A stretch of DNA of 64,000 nt. Source: Trogon surrucura. Lineage: Eukaryota > Chordata > Aves > Trogoniformes > Trogonidae. The position numbers were made by a program, and so were the translations under genes. Location of the stretch: the NCBI GenBank assembly GCA_020746105.1, contig CM036618.1, positions 112,165,308 to 112,229,307 on the forward strand, in the 5' to 3' direction. Shown here piece by piece: positions 1 to 13,004 of the stretch (position 1 is the stretch's first letter; every line of letters starts with the position of its first letter). Under the pieces are notes generated by a model that saw nothing but the letters and a program-made list of their open reading frames with translations, was not told the DNA's origin and searched no databases.

Positions 1-1699
1 TTGAAATTCAGCTTTGCTCTCAAATGTTTCTAGCACAAAGCAAGAGCAGGAAACTGGTCTAGTCCTCCCAGCAGTCCCTTCCTTCTGTGCATGTTTGGTA
101 GCATTTAGTAACTAAAATCCTTCACCCCTCCTTTTTTTTTTTTAGTATGTTAACGTCACTGCTTCTTATTTAAATGGCACAATGTGGACAATTAAGCCCT
201 CTTTGTCCAAATTTACATTGTGGTTGCCAGCAAACAATAGGAATACAAAGAAAATGGTTGTTCTGCTGTATGATACCATCATTAAGTCATTGCAATCCTG
301 AAAGACCCAATGAAGAATCATATCCCATTGCGTGTAATGATTCAGGGTATTTTAGTCCACCACTAGACTGAAGTTACATACATGGAAACATGGTGAGCAG
401 AGGGTAAGTACAGTACAAGGTGATGTTACTATCAATAAGTAACTTAAGGGAAAAATTATTGTCTTTAGTATCATTCTGAAAACTGCCCCACATTTAAAAA
501 AAAAGGTCAGTGTGGATATTTCATACACATCAGACTGACCTGCTGCCTAGACTGTTGAAGTACTAAGAAAGATATCTTTATTTTTCACATCATTAGTCTC
601 AACAGTATATCTGCAGGATATTTTTTTAATTAGAAGTAATATATTTCCTCAGACAGGTATTTGGAAAACATTTAAGGCTTTCATTACATACGTACAAGAA
701 GCTGGATTTTTTTTTGTCAACAATAAGTCAAACAGCTTACAGTGAAGCAGCATGGTAATAACACAGAGATGTACAAAACATTTTACTGCGTGGAAATTGC
801 AACAATTTATAAGCAAAAAATAATGGGACTACTTACAAGAGAAAAAACTCAAATCCTGGATTGATGAGGCAGCACAAAGGGAAGAATAAAATGCTATGGA
901 GAGAGGACATGGTGTGAAAAATGAAGTTGTATTTTCTGAAGAAAGAGAGCTTGTGTGTGTGTGTGTACACATGCACCCATGTCTGAGTGATAGAATTTTT
1001 AAATGGTCCGTTTCTGTCTTGCAGAATAAACTAAATATATGTTGCCTAATGAATTTCTGGGCCTAAAATTCTTAGTACAGAGGAAAATGTTTTGCAGAGT
1101 GTCATTTCTGTTTTTAAAAAATAGTATATTCTTCCTCCACTGTGAGTGGAAATCTAACATGAAGGCATTCTTAAAATTTGTTTATCAGAATACATTGTGG
1201 ATATTATTACTTAGAAATGAAGCATTGATTATTATTTTTGTTCATCTCTTTCCTCACTGTATTCACTTCTTTCTCAGCTACTTGGACTGTAAGGTATTTG
1301 GGAAAGGAACTTGAGTTTCTTTATTAGACCGCTGCCAAACTCAGCAAGACTCTGGGCTCTGCAAAATGTTACAGCTGCACAAAACATGCCGTTACCACTA
1401 AGGTCTTTCTACATTTTAGGCAGTTCATATCTCAACTAGTTCTTCTGCTTTAATATAAAATATATTCTAGTGAGTGTCATTTTCTTTCCAGCATCTCAGA
1501 TCAACCAGGAACTATTTTATCTTAGCTCTTCATATTTTTTCCAACAACTGACAGCCTCACCAACCAACATCAGCATCTTACATGGAATGAATCCAGCAAC
1601 CTACATGTTTGGTAAAAGGAAAATTTGCTCTTCAGCTCATTAAAGTAATTTGGTTTGGTTCTACACCAGAATTAGTCTGATCAGAATTTAGCTTGACAT
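1..1699. other. AT-rich non-coding stretch, no gene recognised
   Basis: No coding region, RNA gene or transposon end is recognisable. The only simple structures are a poly-T run near 130-142 and a (TG)n microsatellite at about 952-967. The open frames here are short, lack family motifs and look like chance frames in AT-rich DNA. Confidence 0.6.
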
Positions 1700-2962
1700 A
1701 ATTTGCTTGACCTGGTTCTTACCAACAAGGATTGGCTCGTGGGGAGCGTGCAGCTCAAGGGCAGCCTTGGCTGCAGCAACCACAAAATGGTGGAGTTCAG
1801 GATCTTCAGGGCAGTCAGAAAGAAGAGCAGTAAGCCCACGACCCTGGATTTCAGGAGAGCTGACTTTGAGAGCCTCAGGGATCTGCTTGGTGGAATTCCA
1901 TGGGATAAAGTCCTGGAGAGAAGAGGGGCCCAGGAAAGCTGGTTAATATTCAAGGATCACCTCCTTCAAGCCTCAGATCTATGCATTCCCACAAAGAGGA
2001 AGGCTGGTAAAAACGCTGGGTAGCCTGCATGAATGAACAAGGAGATCCTGGACACTCTCAAATGCAAAAAAGCAGCCTATAAGGCATGGAAGAAAGGACA
2101 GACAACCTGAGAGGATTACAGAGAAGTTGACTGAGTAGTCAAGGATCAGGTTAGGAAAGCTAAAGCCCTCTTGGATTTAAATCTAGCTAGGTATGTCAAG
2201 GACAAAGGCTTCTATAGATATGTTGGCAACAAAAGGAAGACTAGGGAAAATGTAGGACCACTCTGGAATGAAATGGGGAGCTAGTCATGCAGGCTATTGA
2301 AAAAGTTGAGGTACTCAACGACTTTTTTCCTCAATCTTCACTGGCAAGGGCTCCAGCCACACCACTCCAGTTGCAGAGAGGATAGGCAGAGATTGGGGCA
2401 CTGAAGAATCCCTCACTGTGAGTGAAGACCAGGTTTGGAACTGTCTGCATCCAGCTCTGGAGTCCACAGTACAAAAATGACATGGATCTGCTGGAGTGGG
2501 TCCAGAGAGGGTCATGAAGATGATTAGAGGGCTAGAGAACCTCTGCTATGAAGAAAGGCTGAGGGAGCCGGTGTTGTTCAGCTTGGAGAAGAGAAGGCTC
2601 TGAAGTGACCTAACAACGGCCTTTCAATACATTAAAGGGGCCTACAGGACAGCTGGAGAAGGGCTTTTTACAAGTGCCTGTAGTGATAGGACAAGGGGCA
2701 ATGGCCTGAAACTGCAAGAAGGTGGATTTAGATTAGATATAAGGAAAAAATACTTCACCAAGAGAGAGGTGAAGCATTAGAACAGGTTGCCCAAGGAGGT
2801 TGTGGATGGTCCCTCCCTGGAAGTGTTCAAGATCAAGTTGGATGGGGCTTTGAGCAACCTGGGCTAGTGGGAGAGAGATGACTCTGCCCACAGCAGAGGG
2901 ATTGGAACTACATGATCTTCAAGTTTCCTTCCAACCTTAACCATTCTATGATTCTATGATGC
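1700..2962 (+). mobile_element. CR1 LINE, internally deleted, with intact 3' tail
   Basis: A CR1 non-LTR retrotransposon on the + strand, truncated at the 5' side. The first part (about 1703-2450) is the end of the endonuclease domain: the frame from 1703 reads DLVLTNKDWLVGS and GCSNHKMVEF, where SNH occupies the place of the SDH catalytic motif of this endonuclease family. It continues into the linker towards the reverse transcriptase. Near 2450 the text jumps straight to the C-terminal part of the CR1 ORF (reading approximately RVQRGS..KMIRGLENL), so the whole reverse-transcriptase core is missing. The rest runs through the C-terminus and 3' UTR to the diagnostic tail CATTCTATGATTCTATGAT ending near 2962. 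Several stops break the frame, so it is dead. The 5' edge is approximate. Confidence 0.9.
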
Positions 2963-5900
2963 ATGGTTGTCAAGGGTATTGTATGTGTGGGGACAGGCTA
3001 TTACAATGCAAAAAAAACAACGGAGCAAGTACAATTTGGTTTATTTGGCATTTTACCAGTTGTTAGCATCCATTTTAATTCAGCAGAGGCCAGATGAAAT
3101 TGCTGATGCAAGAAGTGATAATTTTCTTGATGAGATATGAATAGGGTATTTTAAATTAAGTACTGAAGTAAAAAATAATTTAGTACTAATGTAAAAAATA
3201 ATTCAGTCTCTGTTTAAGAAGAAAATGCAAAAATGAAAAAACTGTTTTTGCCAAATTAACTTGTCAGAGCTGTAACTGCCTATGAATCATGAAAAGGGTA
3301 TATAATCAATTAATATCAATTAATATTATATGTCATGAATAGCTGTAGCAATGGGAAAATAACATTACTCCAAAGGCCTATGGCAAATTTCCAAAATAAT
3401 CTTCTTCCCTTCTGGTGTCTTTGCCCAGGTATGTTTTACAGTTTTCTTCTTAATTCAGAAGGCACATTGACTGAGTTGTTTGTTGATTTATCTCTAAGTT
3501 TGTCTATCCAAAGCTGAAGTAATTAAGACCAAAGTTTCTGCAGGGAGATGTTGTTATGCCTCCGTCTCATCAAACCACCATCTCATTTGCCCTGGAACCA
3601 AAGCTCTACTTTACACATGCTTCATTTCTCACTTTAAATCATTCCTCGCTAACCCTACACACTGTGTCCTCTTAGTTTTGTTGTTAATGCATGAAAGAGA
3701 TGATTTGAGTTTCTGTTCCCTACACTGTTTCCGGCCCTGCTGAGCTCCCTTCCCCTTAATGACAAGTCATGGCCACAGAGGGACAGCAAGATCCCCACCA
3801 AACACACCAGAAGCCCTTTGTGCTCTGCATCTTCTCCCAATCGCAGGCTCTGTGCACAGCTCAGCTGCGCTGTGGGACTTGCCTCCTCCCTGCCAAGAAC
3901 TTGCTCTTTTCTCACTAACTCTCTCCAGGCTTAAAGCTTCTTCTCAGTAATATCTCTTCCTTCCTGAAATATTGCTGTACAACCATCCTTGTTCAAACTA
4001 CAGCATAAGCTTAGGGGTGCAGTGGTTATAACCTTTACTGGGTTTTTTGTTTGTTTTTTTTTTTTTTTAAATCCTATATATGCTAAAACATCCATACTAA
4101 TCTGAAAGCAGTTTATGGAATTGTACGTACACACTTAGGGTGTGAAAACAAATATTTCTGTACAAATAATTCATAAATAAGAAGTCTGCAGTTATTTTTT
4201 AGTTCTTCTGTGGCAAGAAGACATATTTGTCTTCATTTTGTGAGTCTCCTGGATTGTCTTCAGACTTCATTTTTTTAGCCTATTTAGTTATTTTTTTGTT
4301 TATGTAACAATTTTCACTCCTGAGTTGCATTCATGTCGGCCAGGCACCGCATCATTAATTTAACCCTTTTAATCCTTTGTTTCAGCCATGCCTTTTGTGA
4401 GGAATGTGCACTTTTAACATTAAATACCTATTTATTGAATTAATTTCCATGCAGAAGGATATACGCAATAGTCTATGTCATCTGGTATGTGTGTCTGCAA
4501 AATCCAGCTATGATTTTTCACCTTGGAACTATTCCAGTCAAAGAAACCCCCAACTTAGGAAATTTCAGGGTATAAACCAGGCAAAGCAGTTTGACATCAG
4601 ATGGCAATGTGTACTTTTCATTATTTATCACTAGCAGTTGCAGCTGCTTCTAAAGGTACATGAAAGGACCTTTTAGCAGAGTTCCTTCCCCAAACTCTCA
4701 CTGCTCAAGAAAATAGTAAAAAGAAAGCATATCACAAAATATTTCAGGCTGCTATGTAATGACAGGGAAAGATTGCTCTGGTCATCTACTGTTTAAAACT
4801 GAACTCTCCAGCTCCTTTTCACAGGTCAGATAAACTCTTTGTGCCTCGGTTTCCTGGTCTGGAGTAACAGTATATACCTTTCTCACAGGGGAACTGTGCG
4901 CTTTAATTAATCAACAATTGTAGATTGCTATATAGAGAGGAGCAAAAAAATCTGGAATGAACAGTTTATTCAATGAATTTAGCCTGCTTGCAGAAAATCC
5001 TCAAGCAGATGGTGTTGTTATCAACTGCAGAGGAAAAGAGGAAAAATCACCCCAGTCTGAGTATTTCTGCTTTGTTTTATTTCACTTACAGAATCTTCAA
5101 GCCCCAGGGAAACATCTCTCAAGGATGAGGTACACTTTCTTTACAGCAATCCGAGAACCACCTTCAAAATCTCAGTGCTCACGGGACTGCTGGAGCTCCC
5201 TCCATACGATTCCCAAGGAGGTAGGTAGAAGATCCTTCCATATGCAGTTTGACTGACTGAAGGCCACAGGGGACTGTCCACACTTCAGGTAAGGTTTTAC
5301 CATATCCAGAAAGTCATTTTAACCACCTTGTCTTGGCTGAAGGCTTCTGATAATTGGATAGCCTTTCTTTGACATCAGCAACCAAAACACATATTTTCAA
5401 AAAGAACAGAAAGATAGACAATCCAGAATGTTTTTTACTTCGAAATATTAAAAATTTCTATCTATCATGCAGTTTAACAGTGATGTACCACATAAATTCA
5501 CGACTTGCTATTCAAGAGAAAAATTGTTTTGTTATCATAGAATTCAACTTATTTCAAAGTGTTGTGCCTCATTGTATTTTGATTTATTTTTTCATTTCTG
5601 TTCCCCTGAAGACCAATTTAAGGTTTATATGAATTTTCAGAAAGATGTTTTACAAAATGAAATGTTGTGTTTGTCACTGCACAGCAGTCACAACAAAATA
5701 ATGACCGTGTACTACATTATATGCATTGTATCTTGAAATGTAATTAATAGCCTTGCAAGGGCCCAGTCGCATAGTATTTGACAACCAAGCATTAGTGTGA
5801 TGATGTGGACTGTTAAAAACAAGCATTCAACCTCTGCTTTGACGTAAAAAGTAGAAAAGATATTAGCTTACACCTAGATGATATAAAGGATTTTGCTACT

Positions 5901-7607
5901 GAGTTAAAACTTACATGGGCTTTAGTTTCTTAAGTCTGAAACTGAGTTACCTTTCTCTACCTTTATTTCTCCTGTCTACAGTGAATCATCCATCCCTAGA
6001 AGTACCTAAAACCCACAAAAGCTCTTAGTGTTGATATCAGAAGCCTGGGCAACTGCTACCTTTGGGTCCTGGCTTTCCTTCAGCAGCAAAGTAAATATCT
6101 AAATCTTTTGTTAAAGTAAGTCCTGAGCCTTTCTATGTGTCAGCTTCTGATAGTAAATGTAGAAAATTCCTTTACTTTTCAGGCTTAATTATGACATGCT
6201 CAATGCCTATGGTGATACACATGATATTGAGATATATTTGAGATTAAAAGTGAATCTTCTTAATCAAATGACAAAGCAAATATGCTTATTTGAGTTGCAG
6301 ATGGGAGAAAGAGTTAGTTAAAGACCCATCAGTGAAAAATAAGACTTGGAAATGGTATTTTGACCTGAAGTTCTTCCTACAAGCCATCTGTAAATGAAAA
6401 GTTAATTAGGAATAAACATAATTAGCAATTATGAGTGAAACTAAACGGATGTTTTGTTTCACAGATTGCTTGAAAAAAAAAAGCCTCATGGCAAAACACC
6501 ATTGGTAAGATGAGCGTTGTCAGTGTTTATTTTAAGAGTGCTTGGTGAAGGCAAATAGGGAGGTCTTTTCCGGTCAATGTAACACACCTTTCTCACTGGT
6601 AACTTTGTTTTATGCAAGTATAAAATACAACCTGATGAAAGAAACAAGGAGATGTGGCTTTTAGGAAGCAACTTTCAAGAAAAAGGGAAAGGACAGGGAA
6701 GGTAATCCTGTACATTATGTCACCGATGCTCCTCCAGGCACTGTGAAATATATGTTACTGCACCCAAAATTACCAGTTATTGTATTAATTTATACCTCAT
6801 TAACACCAGAAAGTGTAACTCTTGGACTCAGCAGAGCCACCATATGGGAAAGGAAACTCTGGGAGTAGCCAGGTATAGAGTTTTCTGCTTTTTCTGCATA
6901 CTTGAAGTAAAGCTGGTCAGCACTTAAACTTGGGTTGTTAAACTCAGCATGGAAAGATGGGAAAAAAAATGTCCCAGGGAAACTAACCATTTCTCTGAGC
7001 AGTCCAAACTTTTCTTTCTTAGGCTGTAAAATGTGCCTGGATTAACCTCTTAAAATTCCTGATGAAGTGCATTTGATTGGTCTAATTAAAGCAAAACAAA
7101 ATCTTTTTTCTTTATTGATTTTTGGAAACACTTGTTTCTAGAAGAGAACATAACACATTAGGATATCTTTGATTTTTTTGGATAGTCATATCATACTAGA
7201 CAAAGGAAAAGTTAACTTCTTGTAATCAGAGTCCATCATCTCCAAGAAATAGACTGTCATTCATTTTACTATTCCCTACGCTGCAGTGTCATCTTAGAGT
7301 GCAATGACAGCTTCAAATCAAGCTATTGGCATGATGTTAATGTATTTTGTAACTGCTCTTAGTTACTTGAGCTTTGTCAGATTTTTTTTTTTTTTGTATT
7401 AAAATATTATTTGAAAAATTCATTAAGAATTTCCATGAAAAGTTCCTTGTAGGCTTTGAAAGTAAAACCACCAGAGTAGCTTTTAGGAAAGAGGGATGGT
7501 TTTATACCTGCACCTGCTATTTGCAGCATTTTTCCTTTCACACTGCTGGCAAAGGTGGCAAATACACTGGACACAGAAGTGGAAGCTAATTTTACATAAA
7601 GCTTTAG
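2963..7607. other. Non-coding stretch, no gene recognised
   Basis: Single-copy-looking AT-rich sequence between two CR1 insertions. I see no splice-flanked exon, RNA gene, LTR or LINE end. Homopolymer runs (poly-T near 4055-4069 and 7382-7396, poly-A near 6474-6482) are the only simple repeats. The longest open frames are under 100 codons and show no recognisable motif. Confidence 0.55.
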
Positions 7608-8576
7608 AAAATCACAGAATCACGGAATCACAGAACATCAGGGGCTGGAAGGGACCTCAAAAGATTATCTAGTCCAACCCCCCTGTCAGAGCAGGATCAC
7701 CTACAGTAGGTCACACAGGAATGTGTCCAGGTGGATTTTGAATGTCTCCAGAGAAGGAGACTCCACAACCTTCCTGGGCAGCCTCTTCCAGTGCTCTGTC
7801 ACCCTCACAGGGAAAAATTGTTTTCTAATATTTTTGTGGAACCTCCTATGTTCCAGCTTGTATCCATTGCACCTTGTCCTGTCATTGAACATCACTGAGA
7901 AGAGCCTAGACCCGTCCTCCGGACACTCTCCCTTGACATATTTATAAACATTTATGAGGTCACCCCTCAGCCTCCTCTTCTCCAAACTAAAGAGACCCAG
8001 CTCCTTCAGCCTTTCCTCATAAGGGAGATGTTCCACTCCCTTCACCATCTTTGTGGCTCTGCGCTGGGCTCTCTCAAGCAGCTCCCTGTCTCTCTTGAAC
8101 TGAGGGGCCCAGAACCGGACACAATATTCCAGATGTGGCCTCACCAGGGCAGAGTAGAGGGGCAGGAGGACCTCTCTCGACCTACTTGCTACTCCCCTTC
8201 TAACACACCCCAGGATGCCATTGGCCTTCCTGGCCACGAGGGCACATTGCTGGCTCATGGCCATCCTGCTGTCCACCAGAACCCCCAAGTCCCTTTCTCC
8301 TACGCTGCTCTCCAGCAGGGCAGTCCCCAACCTATATTGGCACATGGGGTTATTCTTTCCCAAGTGCAAAACTCTACACTTGCCCTTGTTGAACTTCATA
8401 GGATTTCTCCCTGCCCAGCCCTACAGCCTGTCCAGGTCTCTCTGAATGGCAGCACAGCCTTCTGGTGTGTCAACCACTCCTCCCAGTTTTGTGTCATCAG
8501 CAAACTTGCTGACAGTGCTCTCTAATCCCTTGTCCAGGTCATTGATGAATATGTTGAAAAGCACTGGCCCCATTTG
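7608..8576 (-). mobile_element. CR1 LINE, 5'-truncated, C-terminal ORF still open
   Basis: A CR1 LINE on the minus strand. Its 3' tail lies at the low-coordinate end (7608-7640, complement of repeated ATTCTGTG-type octamers) and its truncated 5' end is near 8576. Read on the minus strand it enters the reverse transcriptase at the conserved [10 protein letters not shown] block, passes the FADD active-site block (near 8490) and continues to the C-terminus. One stop falls between these blocks and the long open frame, which covers 8399-7701 (232 codons, starting [15 protein letters not shown] and containing [15 protein letters not shown] and [16 protein letters not shown], all standard CR1 text). 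The persistence of this frame suggests a moderately young copy. It lacks the endonuclease and most of the reverse transcriptase, so it cannot move by itself. Confidence 0.93.
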
Positions 8577-10366
8577 TTAGTTCCTGTGGATGAGAAACAG
8601 AGAAAACAATCTTGGATTGGGCCATCCAGCATGACCCATAATAGATGAAGTTCTGTTTTCCAGACGGAAAAGTCATGACACTATCCTAAAGCTGACTACA
8701 GTCATCAATGAGATTCTTCACCAAGGTGCACTATATTTTTTTCTTTCTCTCTGAGTGTCTCTTTTCATTGCTGTTTTTCACCACAGAATTTGACAAGTTG
8801 TAACTTTCATCTTTATTCAGCCTTAGACCATTTTATTTGCATTTTAAAAGACACTTGGAGACAAACAATGCTCTACCACAATGGGAAAAGCTAAACAAAA
8901 AGGTAATGGAGGCATGCATCTGCAAATGAAATGGACGTTTTTGAAATTGCTAAATATACAAATACTAAATAGACAATGACTCTTCATACATCTTAATTAA
9001 GATAATTATCTCCTGGATTCCAGATGTTTAAAACCAAAAATACTCGAGGCAAAATTCTGGTTTTAGTGACATTAGAATAACAATAAACTTTGTTTAAATT
9101 ACTGATTGAATCATATTTACATAACTAAATTCAAGTGGAGAATCCTGGCTATCATTCTTTGACAGCATATGTCATGTTAGATAAGCTGGACATAGCTATA
9201 TAATGTGTGCCGTGTTAGACATATAGCTGAGGAAAGTCCTATATTTATTATTTTTCTAACAGATTATTCTGGCTGATTTAATTCTGAAAGGAGCCTAAGC
9301 CTTACTAAGAGAACAGCTGGTGTTAATTTAGTTATAATTTAAGGTCTGGATAAAAGAGAATATAATGAAGATGGTGAAGAACTAAGCATGAGCCAATGTG
9401 ATCAGCAGTTATATATCAAAAGCCAATTTCTCCCAAACACCCTTTAATCTAGTCAGTTTAGAAAACATAAGAGCCAGATATGATTGTGGTGTGGTGTTGC
9501 CATAGCTGAACTAGCACTGGCAATGGCAGAAGTCTGGTTGAGTTGACTCATCCACCACAGCATCACTGACAGGTCTTCACGGATCATGGTGTGCCAAGCT
9601 GTGACTTTCAGAGGCAGCCACCTCTGCTCTTCATGACAGATTCATTCCCTTTATGAATTTGTCCTCTGCTTGCTGTGTAGAGTACTCTACAGTGTGGATA
9701 ATTCTCGTTTCTTATACTTGACCCAAAGTCTAAGCTGGTAGTGGTTGCAAGCTCTGAATAGCTCTGCAATATAGGCTGTTTCCTCAAGGATTTTTGTCAC
9801 CACCATGTGATGCCTTCTGCTTCACATAGACCAAAGCTTGGAAGCATATTTTCTTCCATTATTACCTTGTCCTCCTTCTCTCTCTCTGTACGTTTATTCG
9901 TTTGTTGACCTGTGCCTTGACCATATAATAGACTGCACAGGCTCAGAAAAGCCTTTGCCTTGCTCACCCATATAAAGCCGCTTGCAACTGAGCAGTGTTC
10001 CAGAGCCCAGCAGTCCCTGGAAGCCTCTGTAATGGATGTAATAAAGCTACTTTGATTATTTTTAGTAAGATATTTAAAGTTAACATGCATGAAAAAATAC
10101 ATAGCAATTGCATAAAAATCCACATTCTCGGGATTAGACTCCAGTGTAGTTAATTTTTAGCAATAAGATGCATACAAGACATCTTAGCCACCGTAATTTT
10201 CTGTTAACACAATTAAAATATGCTGGCTCTAATTTTGCTGCCAGTCTGTTTTTGTAAGAAGTTTTGAAATAATTTAGACTAGACACAAAAAAGAAAAAAC
10301 TCTCCATGCAAAAGTCCCCTGTTTAATGTCTTTAAACTTAGCAGTAATCTTACACTTGTGGTACAG
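8577..10366. other. Non-coding stretch between CR1 fragments
   Basis: AT-rich sequence without a recognisable gene, RNA or mobile element. The largest open frame (minus strand, 9797-10123, 108 codons) has no recognisable domain and no convincing splice or start context, so I treat it as chance. Confidence 0.55.
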
Positions 10367-10474
10367 AATCACAGAATCACAGAATGTCAGGGGTTGGAAA
10401 GGACCTCAAAAGGTCATCTAGCCCAACCCCCCTACTAAAGCAGGATCACCTACAGTAGGTCACACAGGAATCAC
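10367..10474 (-). mobile_element. Short CR1 3' end
   Basis: About 108 bp from the extreme 3' end of a CR1 on the minus strand. It begins with the complement of the octamer tail (AATCACAGAATCACAGAATG) and continues through the conserved GGGGTTGGAAAGGACCTC..CATCTAG..CAACCCCCCT segment to CACACAGGAAT. It matches the end of the CR1 at 7608-8576 almost base for base over this length, so the two belong to the same or a sister subfamily. It is a strongly 5'-truncated insertion with no coding capacity. Confidence 0.9.
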
Positions 10475-12816
10475 AATCTTTCATTTTTGAGGAAAGCTGG
10501 TAAATGCAAAACCAGGCAGCGGTGAAACAGTTGATAGGATGCCCCTGGAATCTATTTTATGGTACAGCATGTGGTGCTGTACCTTGATACCTCAACATAT
10601 TCATGAAGCACAGAGCAACACCCACTTCCACAGCTAAGGTTTGTTACTTTACAGGAAAGAGCAAATGAAGAGGGAGACAAATGCTGCTTAACCACTGTCT
10701 CTCGCATTTTTCTCACCAGGCTTTTGTCTATTCTTTGAAAGTGGTTCATATCCTTATCTTAAACACGATAGCCATTTTGAGGCAAAAATGGATGTGAGCT
10801 TTTTCAGACTCTTTGAGATACAGAAAAAAACTACAGAATTTCCTTAGTAAGCATGCAGTCCGAGCCCAAACAATGCTATTTCTTGTGGAGGATTTTCAGA
10901 AAGACAGTCCAAGAAGTCTGTGTATATCTGTGCGCCTGGAGACACAACAGCAGATCAAAGAAAGTAGTAAATAACAGATGAAAAACTCTGTTATCCTCAC
11001 AACCTATAAATTCCAGGCAAAAGTCTATTAAAAATGAGAACACAGTGCAGTGCATAGTGCACTGTGATTCTAAACATTCCTGGTACGGTTGCATAATTTT
11101 ACTAGCATAATACATTACAGGTTAGACCATATTATGTTCACAAGATGTGCTATATGTTTTTTTTTTCTTTTTGGATATTCTTCTACTCGTTTATGTTCCT
11201 GTTTGGAGAACCTCCTGAAAGACAAAGCAAATTGCACTGCTTGCGGGGACCAACTTGACTTACACACCCTTGCTGTTTTATGCTGCTCTGGAGATGAAAA
11301 GCAGCCTTTAGGCTCTCATTCTAAAATCGGGCTGATGTATTAGAATCATGTAAAATATATACAAGCTGCATCTAACTAAAAGCTCATATAGATATATTAC
11401 ATCATCATAAAATCCAGCGTTAAATTTTACCAAAGCTTCATGTGGAATAAAGATATAGGGATCCACTGATGTCAGTTTGCCATGCTAATTAGCTCTGGTT
11501 AAAATTGTATTTTGTATTTCTAAAGTCTGAACTTTCAATCAACCTTAAGTGATTGCCAGTGCATTAGCTTCAGTGGAATTATTTTATGCTGACTGAAAAA
11601 AAAAAAAAAAAAAGAACCTGAAACTTTGTAGAGATACTGCCTTCTTCACTGAGCCTCAAATCAAAATGTAACTAATTTTAACCTCTGTGTTTCTATGTAA
11701 ACTTTTATTAGAGATTTTCTTTTCTGGTTTCTACGAGTCTGGCTCTGAAACACCTCCTAATCCCTTATTGTAAAAGCAGCAGCATCTGCATGCCTTTGTT
11801 GCTGGGATCTTCTTCCCAGTTTTCATTAAAATCAGTAGCACAATTTCCTTGAGGCATTCTCAGTTTCATTTTGACATTTGTTTAATGGATTGCAGATATT
11901 TCTATATGCTTTCTAACAGCTAACGATTGTGTTCCTCACTATGACTTCCTATCTCTCCTCTGAGAAATCCTGTGGCATCTCCTTGTAAGGATTCTTGTGT
12001 ATTGTATATTCTTGAAAAAGTAGGATTTGACATTCGTACAGCCTTTGTGGCATTACAGACAAACGGAAATCTGTGAAATCACAACCGGAACAAAGCAAGC
12101 ACAAATTATGAAAGCATTAAGCATTAGCACAATCTGCAGTGCTTATCCAAACGGTACACCAAAAAAGCCTGCACAGAAATAGGTAGGGTCACAAATCAAG
12201 GAACTAAGGCAACGAGAACAATCTACAATGGTAGAGACCCCAGAGAGCACACTGAACTCCCAATATAGTTAATCAGGAGAATAATAAGGACGTACTAGAA
12301 ATATTTTTAAAAAAAAAAAAAAAAATCATGTCTCTCTGTTGTGGTTCATTTACTTGGAAACACAAGATAATTTACGTAGTGTTTAGGTAAATGATCAAAT
12401 TCTATTATTATTTCTGTTCTGAATTTCCATTCATTTGGAAGTTCACTTTTTAAAAAAAACCAAACTATTATTTTATATTGAGAGTGATGCTGTAGTGGGT
12501 CGTAGTGTCTCAAACTCAGGCTCTTGTCTGCAGAAACTCTTACAGCAATCCCTAGGTTCCGAGTGGCTATGAATCTGTTGAAGTAGTTTCTTCTTGTAAA
12601 CATAACACACTTGTAAATGCAAAATAATATTCTCTACAAAATTGCAGGGATATTTTTAAATTTCAACATGCACTTAAACGATGCTTGATTTGGGACTGTG
12701 GATATAGAAGGGCTTACCTGACACACATGTGCAAGAACTGGAAATAGAACTTAGCAAATGAACTTGGCAACTGAACTTTGCAAAATATTTGCTTGCAGCA
12801 TAGAAGTCATCTTTTT
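10475..12816. other. Non-coding stretch, no gene recognised
   Basis: No exon, RNA gene or transposon recognised. It contains poly-A runs near 11599-11615 and 12308-12325, and a perfect 9-bp inverted repeat (CACAGTGCA / TGCACTGTG) at 11041-11066 with an 8-nt loop. Open frames are short and motif-free. Confidence 0.55.
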
Positions 12817-13004
12817 GCCGGTTTAGCTCAGTGGGTTGAGCGTTGGTGTTTGAAACACTGAAGGTCGCGGGTTCGATTCCCGTTTGGTTCTCACGTGTTG
12901 CCTGACCTAGTCGAGAGGTGGCGTCCCTGCCCACAACAGGGAGGTTGGATTAAAATGATCTCTAAGGTCCCTTCCAGCCTAGGCCATTCTATGATTCTAT
13001 GATT
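12817..13004 (+). mobile_element. tRNA-headed SINE with CR1 3' tail (TguSINE1-like)
   Basis: A composite SINE of about 188 bp. The head (12817-12890) is a tRNA relic: A box TAGCTCAGTGG at 12824-12834, a perfect D stem GCTC/GAGC, and B box GGTTCGATTCC at 12870-12880 inside a pairable T arm. Compared from memory it most resembles tRNA-Ile(AAT), especially in the GGTTTAGCTCAGT and AAGGTCGCGGGTTCGAT parts. The acceptor stem no longer pairs and the anticodon arm is disturbed, so it is not a working tRNA gene. From about 12898 the sequence turns into a CR1 3' end (GCCTGACCTAGT..GTCCCTGCCC..GATCTCTAAGGTCCCTTCCA) finishing in CATTCTATGATTCTATGATT. This tRNA-Ile plus CR1 layout is the one described for TguSINE1 in zebra finch; mobilisation by CR1 reverse transcriptase is inferred from the shared tail. 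Confidence 0.88.
12824..12880 (+). promoter_or_regulatory. Internal Pol III promoter (A and B boxes) of the SINE
   Basis: The A box TAGCTCAGTGG (12824-12834) and B box GGTTCGATTCC (12870-12880) both fit the tRNA-type consensus with normal spacing. They would direct RNA polymerase III to start near 12817. Both boxes look undamaged even though the tRNA fold around them is not. Confidence 0.8.

Noticed and set aside
8028-8525. 165-codon + strand ORF
   Set aside because: It is the complement of the CR1 C-terminal coding region on the minus strand, which carries the recognisable protein.
12817-12890. Functional tRNA gene
   Set aside because: A and B boxes and the D stem are good, but the acceptor stem does not pair, the anticodon arm is disturbed, and a CR1 tail follows directly, so it is a SINE head.
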